From positions 124,001 to 188,000 of the forward strand of contig JBEHXT010000012.1 of the NCBI GenBank assembly GCA_048498555.1: a DNA stretch of 64,000 nucleotides, read 5' to 3'. Under the pieces are notes generated by a model, which was given only the letters and a program-made list of their open reading frames with translations, searched no databases and had not been told where the DNA came from. Each line of letters opens with the position of its first letter. Position 1 is the first letter of the stretch. The position numbers were made by a program, and so were the translations under genes. Origin of the DNA: Danxiaibacter sp048498555. Lineage in GTDB: Bacteria > Bacteroidota > Bacteroidia > Chitinophagales > Chitinophagaceae. Shown in pieces: positions 1 to 9,723 of this stretch.

Positions 1-1479
1 CATATCAACAATTGCACCTTGTTGCAACAGGTCATTCCGCATGGCAGACATACTGTTGTGGTAATTGTATGTTTTCATGATAATGGTAATCAGCCCTTCG
101 CGCGTGTAGCCGATGGGCCTGCTTTTCGCGAACTGAACCTGCCTGAAAACGGTGATCGTACTGATGATGAGAATAACAGAAACAGTAAATTGAACTACTA
201 CTAAGACCTTCCTTGGAGTTGCCGCGTAGCGGCCGCTTTTAAAAATGCCTTTTAATACTTTAACGGGCCGGAATGAAGACAGGTACAATGCGGGATAAAT
301 GCCAGCAATCAATCCGGTCAGCAGTGTAAAGCCTGCAATTATCATCCAGAAATAAGCGTTGCCCCACGGCAGATGAATGTCTTTTTCGGTTACCTGGTTG
401 AAAAAGGGAAGAATAAATAACACCAATAATATGGACAGAACAAAGCCAAACAATGCCACTACTAACGACTCACAGAAGAACTGCATTATGAGTTGTGAAC
501 GAAGCGATCCGACTGCTTTGCGAATGCCTACTTCCTTAGCTCGTTTTTCACTTCGTGCAGTACTTAGGTTCATAAAATTGATGCAGGCCAGCAACAAAAC
601 AAATAACCCTATTATTGCAAACATCCACACGTACTGTATTCTTCCACCAACACTAATACCATTCTTAAAATCAGCATGCAAATGCCATTTACTCATAGGG
701 TATAAAAACATCTGCGGCTTTTGAAGCTGTGCAGTTTTGGCGTCTACCTTATTCAGTTTGATGTCTTTTATTTTTGCAGACACGCGTTCCCTATCGGCCT
801 TATCCGTAAGTTCTACAAACAACTGAAAAGACGAATTGTACCAGTTGTTCTCATTACCACTTACCCAACTTTTCAAATCATAAAAAGGCGCAATAAAAGC
901 CACATCTTTGAAGCTCGTGTTCAATGGAAAATCTTCGTAAACACCGGCGACCATTTCCTGCAGGTCACCATCTATCTTAACAATTTTTCCAACGGGATCA
1001 TCATTACCGAAAAGCGCCTTTGCAGTGGATTGTGATAACAAAACAGATGCGGGTTCATTGAATGCCTTACGGGTACCGGCAACCATATTTAGTGAAAGCA
1101 TTTCGGGTGCGCCGGATTCCATATAGCTACCTTGCAGGCTGAGCTTCTTTTCTCCTGCCGCGATAAGGCTATTCATATTCCAGGAAGACAGTACCACATG
1201 CTTAAAATCATCGCCATAGCTTCTCCTCAATTCTGCAGCCAGGGGAATTACGTTTCCCATTCCCGTGTTAACTTCTCCATTAAACTTCTGGTTTTGCATT
1301 ACCTGCGAAATGCGGTCGTAATGTTGAAAATGCTTATCAAAAGACAGCTCATTCCAAATCCACAATCCAATTAATATTGAAACAGCCATCCCAACGGCAA
1401 GGCCACTCACGTTAATGAACGCGGAAAATTTATTTTTTAGTAATCCGCGTATTGCGGTTTTGAGGTAGTTTCTAAACAT
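1..1479 (-). CDS. FtsX/MacB-type orphan ABC permease, 3' part cut by window edge
   Basis: The frame is open from the ATG at 1479 down to base 1, giving residues 1-493 of an expected ~790. It starts MFRNYLKTAIRGLL, the N-terminal amphipathic helix shared by the neighbouring permeases. Visible parts are TM1 (~20-44), a MacB-type extracytoplasmic domain (~45-275) with the KALFGNDDPVGK motif at 154-165, a WHLHADF stretch at 265-271, TM2 (~282-305), the first coupling-helix motif RAKEVGIRKAVGS at 313-325, TM3 and TM4 (~335-357, 374-398) and TM5 of the second half (~425-447). The WHL stretch places it in the same subgroup as the genes at 12256, 27906 and 33343. It is separated from the upstream permease by 633 bp holding a dispersed repeat, so it may be transcribed on its own. 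The missing half is presumably intact, but this cannot be seen. Confidence 0.93.
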   Translation of the reverse strand, partial: MFRNYLKTAIRGLLKNKFSAFINVSGLAVGMAVSILIGLWIWNELSFDKHFQHYDRISQVMQNQKFNGEVNTGMGNVIPLAAELRRSYGDDFKHVVLSSWNMNSLIAAGEKKLSLQGSYMESGAPEMLSLNMVAGTRKAFNEPASVLLSQSTAKALFGNDDPVGKIVKIDGDLQEMVAGVYEDFPLNTSFKDVAFIAPFYDLKSWVSGNENNWYNSSFQLFVELTDKADRERVSAKIKDIKLNKVDAKTAQLQKPQMFLYPMSKWHLHADFKNGISVGGRIQYVWMFAIIGLFVLLLACINFMNLSTARSEKRAKEVGIRKAVGSLRSQLIMQFFCESLVVALFGFVLSILLVLFILPFFNQVTEKDIHLPWGNAYFWMIIAGFTLLTGLIAGIYPALYLSSFRPVKVLKGIFKSGRYAATPRKVLVVVQFTVSVILIISTITVFRQVQFAKSRPIGYTREGLITIIMKTYNYHNSMSAMRNDLLQQGAIVDM

Positions 1480-2112
1480 ATAAGAAGGTTTAGATTAGTT
1501 ATCGATATTACATGTAACGCTGAAATGAAAATACAGTTACACAGAACTTCACAAAGGCACTGAATTACGCAAAAAACTTATCCAAATCTCCAGGACAAAT
1601 TGCAATCTGGCAATAGTTCTATTCACTGATCTTCCATTGTCAACTCAATGCCGTTTACTTAAGTTATTGTTCGACTATTCTTAAAAAACACAATCAGGCC
1701 AGCATTCGGGAGACCTCTCCTATCGTGCCAATGACAGTTTTTAATTATGTGCATTTTCCGCTCTACTGAGCCTCCAGGCTCTGCAGGCTTATTCTATCGT
1801 CTCCGACGATCACCTGCAATCAAAAATCGCTACAAGCGATAGAATAATACCGCGAAGCCTGGAAACTTCGCGGAGCGTTAAATTCCATACTCCGTCGCCT
1901 CCTTTTGGTTGTGGTAACCAAATCCCCTCAGTCGAGGTGACGATGCGAACACAGACTCGCTCACTTACTACACACCCATCATTGGTGTGCCCCAATTACT
2001 TTTTCCGTCAAGCCAGAATCGTCATGTCAACGACAGGAGACATTTTCCAAAGTCGACGACGCCTGCACAACTAAAACGCCCCCATTTTCAATCGTCAATT
2101 TTCAATTATCAA
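1480..2112. other. 633-bp gene-free spacer carrying a dispersed repeat
   Basis: This is the longest gap inside the permease array. It holds repeat element A (1760-1945), flanked by two opposed copies of a motif with core TCTCCTRTCGT (about 1707-1737 and, inverted, 2020-2049). Near 2089-2116 there is a TCAATT-type heptamer run. I see no convincing gene: short open frames here are not conserved between the two copies of the repeat. Confidence 0.75.
1760..1945 (+). repeat. Dispersed ~190-bp repeat, copy A
   Basis: Aligned by eye, it matches the reverse complement of 43728-43917 over its whole length with only scattered substitutions. It contains several small palindromes: GAGCCTccAGGCTC near 1768, ATTCTATCG...CGATAGAAT around 1791-1846, and CCGCGAAG...CTTCGCGG around 1850-1874. 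It is non-coding by appearance and lies between two permease genes, as if inserted there. Confidence 0.85.
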
Positions 2113-4599
2113 TTATTCCGTCCTAAGGCTATTCACCGGATTCGCCACCGCTGTTTTTATTGTGTGATAACTTACGGCTATAATTGCTGTGGCCAGACTA
2201 ATAATTCCGGCACCGGCAAACAATGACCAGTCCGGCGTTATTCTATATGCAAAGTTTTGAAGCCAAGTATTTGCCAGCAATAATGCTATTGGAATTGCAA
2301 TTACAAATGCAACAAGCGCAGTGATGAACATGCCTCTGTTCAATAGCAGAAACAAATCACCCACAGACGCACCAAGCACTTTTCGGATGCCTATCTCTTT
2401 AACACGTGCTGTTGTTGACAAACCAGATAAACCAAACAATCCCATACACGCAATCACTATAGCCAACACACATGCGGATGTTACCGTTTTCATCCAACGC
2501 AAATACGCATCGTAGTTTTGCGCCACCTTTTCATCAAGAAAAGAATAACTAAAGGGTTCTCCGCCTGTTAGCTTAGTCCAGTTTTTATGCATTCTGTCCA
2601 GTACTTGCGGTATGTTTTGATCAGGCTTTATCCTGAACGAGAATGAACCACCGTACCATTTTTCTATTTTGTGCAGAGAAGGAGAAATTGCTTTTGTAAG
2701 ATCATCGGGGTAATAATCTTTACATACGCCGATGATTATTCCACCAAGCGATGCATTGATCGTATTAAGTTTAGGGCTCCCAAGCATTTTATATAAGGTT
2801 TCATTTACAACAACAGCACATCTCGTAGCCGAAGCGCCTTTCATATACTGGTCTTCCGTTAACTGAAGTCGCGTGCTATCTTCCGGTATCAGCTTTGAAA
2901 AATTTCGTCCTTTTACAATTGGAATCTTGAAAAAGGCGAAATAGTTATAATCAACATCAAAAACTTCTACCATTGTTTTTTGATCGTTAATGCGATAATT
3001 GTTGACATTGTTATATCCCAGAAATGTATTGCTAAAGCCAGCAATAGAAGGGTCGGTTGCAGCAAAATTCTCCAGCCTGTCCTTTAAGAGGCGTGTATCG
3101 TTGGCATTATTAAAAGGATTGTTGAGTGTAATTACCTGTTCCTTATCAAAGCCCAGGTCTTTATGATTAATAAATTCAATTTGCTTATTAATAACCAGTG
3201 TTGAAATAATCAGAATGATGCAGACACCGAATTGTGTGGTAACCAAAATCCTGGATAAATACGGGTTAAGCTTGTATGCAGAAAATTTCCTCAACATATT
3301 CAATGGCTTTAAGCCAGACATCACCAATGCAGGATACACACCGGCTGCCGCGCCTAATATAACCGCCAGCACACATAAAAGCGTGAGAATTGTTCCAACA
3401 GAAAAAAAGCGGATGTTTATTTCGGCGCCCGTAAGCCCATTGAAAAAAGGAAGGCATATAATTGCAAGCAGCAGACCAAAAACAACGGAAATAAAAGCCA
3501 GCAGCTGTGTTTCAATATAGAATTGAAGGACAATTTGTTTTCTTTCGGCACCCAGGGTTTTGCGAACGCCCACTTCCTGCGAACGAGAGATTGTACCCGT
3601 CAACGTTAATAAGATATAGTTCAGGCAGGCAACAACAAGGATGACTATAACCAAAGACACCAACTGATAAATATTGTTGAGATCAGTTAAATGCCCCCAT
3701 CCCGACGCATTGGAATAATGTGCTTCAGCAAAAGACCTGATGCGCACATGAAAGTTATTTACATTGATGCTGCTTCCCGGAAAAGCGGCCCATTCTTTTA
3801 ATGCAGATTCATAATATTTTCTCGTAAAAGCATCCAGCCTTTTTTCAAAGCCTGTGGCATCAATTCCTTTTTTTAACTGAAGTATTACCTGGTCGCTGGA
3901 TGTATTGAGGCCCCTACTCATCTTTTCTGCATAATCAGCCCTCGATATTCTTGGCATCACCAGGTCAAAACGATAACTGGAATTGGCTGGAAAATTCTTT
4001 GCAACAGCGCTCACTATATATGTAGCGCTGTCCTCATTTGGAAATAAAATTGTGCGGCCAATAGGGTCTTGTTTGCCGAAATATTTTAAAGCGATGTCTT
4101 CGCTAATAACAACATTGTTCTTTTCTGTAAGCGCGTTGGCGGGATTGCCGCGCAGCAATGGAAAGCTGAAGACCGTAAAAAAGTTTTTATCAACGTATGC
4201 AATATTGCTTTTCTCGTTGAAGCTCTGAGTGCCTACTCTGACCTTTTCCTGGTAGGATTGTTCAATTCTTACAGCCTCTTCAATTTCAGGAAATGTTTTT
4301 TGCAATTCAACAGCCAGTACAGCAGGATGTTGTATAATTCCCGGCTGCTCATCTTTCAGCATGAAAGAAAACAGGCTGCTCTTTTTCTTTTCATCGGATT
4401 GCCACAAATTACTTTGCTCCAGCCTGTATAAACGGGACGTATTTGTGTGAAATGTATCGAAAGACTGCTCATGCTTTACGTAGAGGTACACTAGTATACA
4501 AAACGCACTTGCAATGCTAAGCCCGGCCAGATTGACAAATGAGTAAAACTTTTTGCGCAGGATATTTCGAATTGCAAGTAAACCGTAGTTTCTGAACAT
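2113..4599 (-). CDS. FtsX/MacB-type orphan ABC permease (longest copy)
   Basis: At 828 residues this is the longest permease of the array. The extra length lies at ~63-92 in the first extracytoplasmic domain, a charged insert around SDEKKKSSLFSF that the paralogues lack. TM1 is at ~20-42 and the LKYFGKQDPIGR motif at 171-182. It has neither the W-x-L nor the D-I-H signature before TM2; the region reads EAHYSNASGWG (292-302). The first coupling motif is atypical, SQEVGVRKTLGA (340-351), without the basic residue that normally precedes the Glu. The second motif RVKEIGIRKVLGAS (732-745) is standard. The C terminus is NPVNSLRTE, with Asn where most copies have Lys. It is therefore an outlier and may have a distinct partner or ligand. 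The start is the ATG at 4599. The 225-bp gap upstream suggests it may have its own promoter, but none was identified. Confidence 0.95.
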   Translation of the reverse strand: MFRNYGLLAIRNILRKKFYSFVNLAGLSIASAFCILVYLYVKHEQSFDTFHTNTSRLYRLEQSNLWQSDEKKKSSLFSFMLKDEQPGIIQHPAVLAVELQKTFPEIEEAVRIEQSYQEKVRVGTQSFNEKSNIAYVDKNFFTVFSFPLLRGNPANALTEKNNVVISEDIALKYFGKQDPIGRTILFPNEDSATYIVSAVAKNFPANSSYRFDLVMPRISRADYAEKMSRGLNTSSDQVILQLKKGIDATGFEKRLDAFTRKYYESALKEWAAFPGSSINVNNFHVRIRSFAEAHYSNASGWGHLTDLNNIYQLVSLVIVILVVACLNYILLTLTGTISRSQEVGVRKTLGAERKQIVLQFYIETQLLAFISVVFGLLLAIICLPFFNGLTGAEINIRFFSVGTILTLLCVLAVILGAAAGVYPALVMSGLKPLNMLRKFSAYKLNPYLSRILVTTQFGVCIILIISTLVINKQIEFINHKDLGFDKEQVITLNNPFNNANDTRLLKDRLENFAATDPSIAGFSNTFLGYNNVNNYRINDQKTMVEVFDVDYNYFAFFKIPIVKGRNFSKLIPEDSTRLQLTEDQYMKGASATRCAVVVNETLYKMLGSPKLNTINASLGGIIIGVCKDYYPDDLTKAISPSLHKIEKWYGGSFSFRIKPDQNIPQVLDRMHKNWTKLTGGEPFSYSFLDEKVAQNYDAYLRWMKTVTSACVLAIVIACMGLFGLSGLSTTARVKEIGIRKVLGASVGDLFLLLNRGMFITALVAFVIAIPIALLLANTWLQNFAYRITPDWSLFAGAGIISLATAIIAVSYHTIKTAVANPVNSLRTE

Positions 4600-4824
4600 G
4601 CTGCTGTTTTTAAGTTTCTATGTTGAAAATTATTTTTTCTAATTAAACACTACTTTTGAAACCACACAAATACACCACACAGAGTAGCAGGGAGAATACA
4701 CGGGGCTACGCAGATAACTGTTGACTATTATCTGCATCATTCTTTTATCCGCATCAAATCATTTCAATATGAGCCATTTTACGATTCGCACATTGCCTCA
4801 TTCGCAAATCATAATCACTGTCAA

Positions 4825-7215
4825 TTATTCTGTTCTCAAGCTTTTAACCGGATTGCTCATCGCAGCTTTTACTGTTTGCAGGCTAACTGTTAGTACTGCA
4901 AGTACTATAGTTATCACGGCTGCGAAGAGGTAAATGCTCCACGAAATATTAGCCCTGTAAGAGAAATCTTCCAGCCATTTGGTAGTAGCCCACCAGGCAA
5001 CCGGGAATGCAATCAGGATGGCAATCGCCGTAAGACGGATAAAATCCTTAGAAAGTGCAATAACTATACTACTTACCGAAGCACCCAGCACTTTGCGCAC
5101 ACCTATTTCCTTTATGCGCTGCTGTGCGGAGTAAGCTGAAAGGCCCAGCAGACCAAGGCAAGCCAATACAATTGCAATGGCGGCAAATAGATCCATTACT
5201 TTACCCAACCTAATTTCGGCATTATACAATTCGTTATAATCTTCATCCATAAAATGATATTCAAAAGGACGATGCGGCACAAGCTCTTTCCACTTTGATT
5301 CAATGAAAGCAATAGTTTGAGTAAGGTGTGCACCATTTATTTTCACCATTATTTCCCGCCCACCCGGTTCAGGGAAAAGCACGAACGGCTTGATTGGTTC
5401 ACGCATGGATCTGAAATGGAAATCTTTTACAACAGCCTTAACTATACCCGGGCGGGTATCATCCAGGAACATTCTTTTACCGATAGCATCCTGTGCAGAC
5501 CAGCCCAACTGACTGGCCGCAGATTCATTCAAAACAAAATGGTAAAGCGCGTTTGAATCCAGTGCCGCTTCCTTCACATCACGCTGCGTAAGATTCTCGC
5601 CGGCTATAATCTGCATGCCAACTGTTGGAATAAAATCTTCATCAATGGGATTTGCAGCTACCGCAATCTGTTGCGTTTCGGGCATAGTAGCAGAACGCAT
5701 ATTGTATCCGCCGCCGCCTTCCACCGGCGTTCTATAGCAATAAGAAACGTTCAGGACATTTGAATTGCTTTTGAGCTGCTGTTTGATTAATGGAATACTT
5801 TGCACCATTTTGCCATCCATTGGCAACACAACAATATGTTCACGATCATAACCCAGCTTGGCATTCTGAATAAAATACAATTGTCGTTGAACAATAAAAG
5901 TTGATATAATGAGGAACACAGAAATAGCAAACTGAAATACAATGAGCGACCTTCTTAGAGTTTGGCCTTTGCCTGTATTTTTGAAAGACCCCTTAAGCAC
6001 TACTACAGGCCTGAAATCAGCCAGTATAAAGGATGGATACGCTCCCGCTAACAAACTAACAAGTACAACCAATAACAAAAGGAAAGAAATAAACTGCACC
6101 GAAACCAATGAGGCCCCGTTCAACGTTGTATTTGTAAGCTTATTAAAGAAGGGAAGTAACGCAGAGGCGACAAACAGGCTTAGTATAACAGCCGCAAGGC
6201 ATACCAGCACTGACTCTCCGATAAATTGCCAGAACAGTTGCTTTTTTCCTGCACCTATTACTTTTCTCACACCCACTTCTTTTGCTCTTTCAAGCGATCT
6301 GGCTGTACTAAGATTAATATAAGTTGAACATGCAATGATAAGAATAAGCAATGCAACTGCGCCAAGAATAAACATGTACGAAATGCTGTTATTCGGCACA
6401 AAACTGTCATATGGAGAATACAGATGTATCTTGTTGAATTGTTCAAGATAAAAGTTGATGGTTGCATTTGCACCCTGCATTTCTTTTTTCATGAAAGCAG
6501 GAAGCTTTGCCTGTAGCCCGGCTATTGATTGATTGTTATTAAGCAATAAATAGGTTGTGTAGTTGGCATTCCAGTATGTATCTTCAGCTTCTTTTCTGAG
6601 ATGCAAAGACGAAAATGAAGCAAGAAAATCTAAACGGATCTGTGAGTTGTCCGGAATATCCTGCATTACACCGGTAACACGATACAAGTTACTGTCATTA
6701 CCAACTTTGAATGCCTTTCCTATCGCATTTTGTTCTCCAAAATATTTCTTCGCGGCAGACTCGGTCAGAACAACATTATAAGGAGCGTTGAGTACTTGCG
6801 AAGGGTCGCCATCTTTAAGCCTGAATGAAAAAATTTTAAAGAAAGAAGGATCAGCATACATAAAATTCTTTTCGCTGATCATTTTATCGTTATAATGGAC
6901 CACCTTTTCATACGCGGCCATTCTGACTGTCGATTCAACTTCAGGGAAAGTCCGTTGTAGTACCGGCGCCACACGCACGCTTGTCCAGTTGCCCTTACCC
7001 GCAGAGCTACCGCCCTCAAAACTATATTCCATAATAACGCGCGCTATGCGGCTACCATTTTTTTGAAAGTCGTCAAAGCTCACTTCATGGCGGATATAAA
7101 GGCTGATCAGCAAACAACATGTTAACCCGATCGTCAAACCAAAAATATTGATGGCCGAAGCGGTTTTGTTTTTTAACAAGTTCCTGATCGCAACTTTAAA
7201 ATAGTTCTGTAGCAT
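4825..7215 (-). CDS. FtsX/MacB-type orphan ABC permease
   Basis: A 796-residue member starting MLQNYFKVAIRNLLKNK. TM1 is at ~22-42. The KKYFGEQNAIGK motif (156-167) lies in the first extracytoplasmic domain, and NKIHLYSP (261-268) is the counterpart of the D-I-H signature, with the Asp lost. The first coupling motif RAKEVGVRKVIGA is at 310-322 and the second, RIKEIGVRKVLGAS, at 700-713, exactly 97 residues from the C terminus counted from its Arg. It ends MSNPVKSLRTE. Its start lies only 25 bp from the stop of the upstream gene (7241), the tightest permease-permease junction in the array, so these two are very likely co-transcribed. Substrate unknown; by family it would couple ATP hydrolysis in the cytoplasm to movement of the extracytoplasmic domains, provided an ATPase is supplied from elsewhere. 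Confidence 0.95.
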   Translation of the reverse strand: MLQNYFKVAIRNLLKNKTASAINIFGLTIGLTCCLLISLYIRHEVSFDDFQKNGSRIARVIMEYSFEGGSSAGKGNWTSVRVAPVLQRTFPEVESTVRMAAYEKVVHYNDKMISEKNFMYADPSFFKIFSFRLKDGDPSQVLNAPYNVVLTESAAKKYFGEQNAIGKAFKVGNDSNLYRVTGVMQDIPDNSQIRLDFLASFSSLHLRKEAEDTYWNANYTTYLLLNNNQSIAGLQAKLPAFMKKEMQGANATINFYLEQFNKIHLYSPYDSFVPNNSISYMFILGAVALLILIIACSTYINLSTARSLERAKEVGVRKVIGAGKKQLFWQFIGESVLVCLAAVILSLFVASALLPFFNKLTNTTLNGASLVSVQFISFLLLLVVLVSLLAGAYPSFILADFRPVVVLKGSFKNTGKGQTLRRSLIVFQFAISVFLIISTFIVQRQLYFIQNAKLGYDREHIVVLPMDGKMVQSIPLIKQQLKSNSNVLNVSYCYRTPVEGGGGYNMRSATMPETQQIAVAANPIDEDFIPTVGMQIIAGENLTQRDVKEAALDSNALYHFVLNESAASQLGWSAQDAIGKRMFLDDTRPGIVKAVVKDFHFRSMREPIKPFVLFPEPGGREIMVKINGAHLTQTIAFIESKWKELVPHRPFEYHFMDEDYNELYNAEIRLGKVMDLFAAIAIVLACLGLLGLSAYSAQQRIKEIGVRKVLGASVSSIVIALSKDFIRLTAIAILIAFPVAWWATTKWLEDFSYRANISWSIYLFAAVITIVLAVLTVSLQTVKAAMSNPVKSLRTE

Positions 7216-7240
7216 TTTAATTCTCTCTTTTAGTTAACGG

Positions 7241-9625
7241 TTATTCTGTTCTCAGGCTTTTTACAGGGTTTGCAAGCGCGGCCTTAATGGCTTGAACACT
7301 GACAGTAAACAGGGCAATCATCACCGCAATCGTAGCGGCGATTGCAAACACCCACCAATGGATGTCCACCTTGTAAGCAAAGCCCTGCAGCCACTTTTGC
7401 ATAACAAAATATCCTAAAGGAACCGCAATAAGTGTCCCCAATAAAACCGGCTTCAACAAGTCTTTGGACAACAACAATACAATATTTTCAACTGATGAAC
7501 CAAGCACTTTTCTAACACCGATTTCTTTTGTTCTTTTAATGGCAGTGTATGATGCAAGGCCAAATAATCCAAGGCATGCAATGCAAATTGCGATAATGGA
7601 GAACACACTCAAAAGTGTTTCCTGGCTTGCTTCAGATTTATACAGCTTATTGAAACGTTCATCAAGAAATGTATATTCAAAAGGATAGTCAGGCACCTCA
7701 GAAGTGTAAACCTTCTTAATACGATCAACTGCCTGTGGAAGGTTGGTGGGCTTCAGTTTTATTAATGCCAATCTTCTATCATTTTTGTCGCTGGAAATAA
7801 CTAACGGGCCTATCACTTGCTTTAATGATGCGAAATGATAATCTTCCACAACTCCGATGATTGTCCTGGGCAGACTATCCTTCATAATATTCTTAATCTG
7901 TTTTCCTACAGCCTGTTCAGGCTTATAACCCAGCTTGGTTGCAGCGGCGCGGTTAATTAATACCGAACTTGTAGAATCCGTAGGGAATTGTGCTGAAAAA
8001 TTTCTTCCTGCAATAACTTTCAATCCAAGTGTAGGCACATATTCAAAATCTGCAAACTCCGTATTAAGCATTACTTTTTCACCGGGCTTGTCAGGTATCT
8101 CAAATCCATAGTTGTCGTGAAAGCCACCCGGCTCACCACTCATCAATGAAACACTTGCAATAGCGGGATCGGCTTGTAACTGATTTTTAAATTGTGTCTT
8201 TTTCTCCCAGATTGCATTATTATCCAGCCGCACAATCATTGACTGCTCTTTATCAAATCCCATATCGGACGTACGCAAATAATGCATTTGTTTTGTGACA
8301 ATCGTAACACTAATGATCAGCAGTACTGAAATTCCGAATTGGCACACCACCAATGCTTTCCTGAAAAATGCGCCTCCTTTACCTGTCCTTAATTTTCCTT
8401 TCAGTGATTCAATCGGAGAAAAAGAAGACATCAACAATGCAGGATAGCTCCCTGCAAGTAAACCAACTACTACGATCACGGCAACAAGAAACAGATACAC
8501 TCTCGGATCCGTCCAGTAAGCCGGCAATTTATACCCAAGGAAATTAGTGTAAACCGGCATAATGAGCTGCAATAAAACGAGTGCGAGAACGGATGCCAGT
8601 GTGGCGAATAACAGAGATTCAAAAATAAACTGCAATGCCAGCTGACGCCGTACAGCACCCATTACTTTACGCAGCCCCACTTCCTTAGATCGGTCTGTGG
8701 CGCGGGCAGTAGCCAGATTCATGAAGTTGATACATGCAATGATGAGTATTAATGCGGCGATGCTCATAAACACATATACCATTTTTCTGCTACCATGCTT
8801 TACATTATCAAAGGGAGATTCGCCTTCAAAATAAATGTCGTGCAGCGCATGTATTGTAAGCCCCATCTTAAACCCATTCTCTTTATAAAACTTGCCCATA
8901 TATTTATCCATGAAGGCAGGGAAACGGCTCTTCAACTGCTCCGGATTTACCGCAGGGTTCAACTGCAGGTACACAAAAAGGCTGTTATTGGGCCATTGGT
9001 TCATCCAGTATTCATTCTTCCAGTTAGCCAGTGGCACAACCATATCGAAATCGAGATGCGAATTCACTGGCACGTCTTCTGCAATGCCCGTTACTTTCAA
9101 CTGCAGCTTCTTATTCATCACTATGGTTTTACCAATTGGATCTTCGTTTCCAAAATACTTTTTTGATGCCGTAGCGGTCATTACAACGCTCGCTGGATCG
9201 TTTAAAACAGTTGATGGATTACCTTTCAGTAATTTGAAGCTGAAAAACTGAAAGAAGTTGTTATCAACCAGGTACACTTTCTTTTCATTAAAAGAAACGT
9301 TATCGTATGTCACCAGGTCATTATCTCCAAATACACGTGTCGTCTTTTGAATAGCATCCGGGTAGTCATTCGCCAAAGCAGCAGCATACGGTGGCGACAG
9401 ATAAGGAATATTTCGTTCTGCCCCGTCAAGATTGCCAACGCGCATTACGCGGTAAATATTATCTCCGTTTTTATGAAACTTGTCGTAGCTGAATTCATTG
9501 GTAATAAACAGAAAGATCATTAAGCAGCAGGTTATGCCGACGGTTAGTCCCAGTACGTTAATTAATGAAAACATCTTCTGTTTCCGAAAATTCTTCACAG
9601 CGAGTAAAAGGTAGTTTTTAAACAT
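7241..9625 (-). CDS. FtsX/MacB-type orphan ABC permease
   Basis: A 794-residue member starting MFKNYLLLAVKNFRKQK. TM1 is at ~22-42, KKYFGNEDPIGK at 155-166, and the D-I-H-type signature appears as LHDIYFEGE (261-269). The first coupling motif is DRSKEVGLRKVMGA (311-324). The second, RTKEIGVRKVLGSS (~698-711), has Ser in place of the usual Ala after Gly. It ends ALANPVKSLRTE. It is 25 bp upstream of the gene at 4825 and 98 bp downstream of the one at 9724, a gap that holds a heptamer repeat (9637-9661). It belongs to the larger D-I-H subgroup of the array. Confidence 0.95.
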   Translation of the reverse strand: MFKNYLLLAVKNFRKQKMFSLINVLGLTVGITCCLMIFLFITNEFSYDKFHKNGDNIYRVMRVGNLDGAERNIPYLSPPYAAALANDYPDAIQKTTRVFGDNDLVTYDNVSFNEKKVYLVDNNFFQFFSFKLLKGNPSTVLNDPASVVMTATASKKYFGNEDPIGKTIVMNKKLQLKVTGIAEDVPVNSHLDFDMVVPLANWKNEYWMNQWPNNSLFVYLQLNPAVNPEQLKSRFPAFMDKYMGKFYKENGFKMGLTIHALHDIYFEGESPFDNVKHGSRKMVYVFMSIAALILIIACINFMNLATARATDRSKEVGLRKVMGAVRRQLALQFIFESLLFATLASVLALVLLQLIMPVYTNFLGYKLPAYWTDPRVYLFLVAVIVVVGLLAGSYPALLMSSFSPIESLKGKLRTGKGGAFFRKALVVCQFGISVLLIISVTIVTKQMHYLRTSDMGFDKEQSMIVRLDNNAIWEKKTQFKNQLQADPAIASVSLMSGEPGGFHDNYGFEIPDKPGEKVMLNTEFADFEYVPTLGLKVIAGRNFSAQFPTDSTSSVLINRAAATKLGYKPEQAVGKQIKNIMKDSLPRTIIGVVEDYHFASLKQVIGPLVISSDKNDRRLALIKLKPTNLPQAVDRIKKVYTSEVPDYPFEYTFLDERFNKLYKSEASQETLLSVFSIIAICIACLGLFGLASYTAIKRTKEIGVRKVLGSSVENIVLLLSKDLLKPVLLGTLIAVPLGYFVMQKWLQGFAYKVDIHWWVFAIAATIAVMIALFTVSVQAIKAALANPVKSLRTE

Positions 9626-9636
9626 ATATTGGCTTT

Positions 9637-9661
9637 GAGCCGTCAGCTATCAGCTTTCAGC
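9637..9661. repeat. Heptamer repeat, AGCTNTC family
   Basis: The spacer carries GAGCCGTCAGCTATCAGCTT-type sequence, i.e. the 7-nt unit AGCTNTC repeated about three times. The same word recurs at 12159, 14804, 17356, 37661, 49575 and 51461. Confidence 0.7.
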
Positions 9662-9723
9662 ATTATTTATTGTTAATCTTTAGATTTTGTCTTTCACCAT
9701 TCGCATATTTCCACATTCACACA

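Noticed and set aside
1810..1995. 61-codon frame (minus) inside repeat element A, and the matching-strand frame of the element
   Set aside because: In the frame shared by copies A and B most substitutions change the amino acid and the ends differ, so there is no sign of coding selection.
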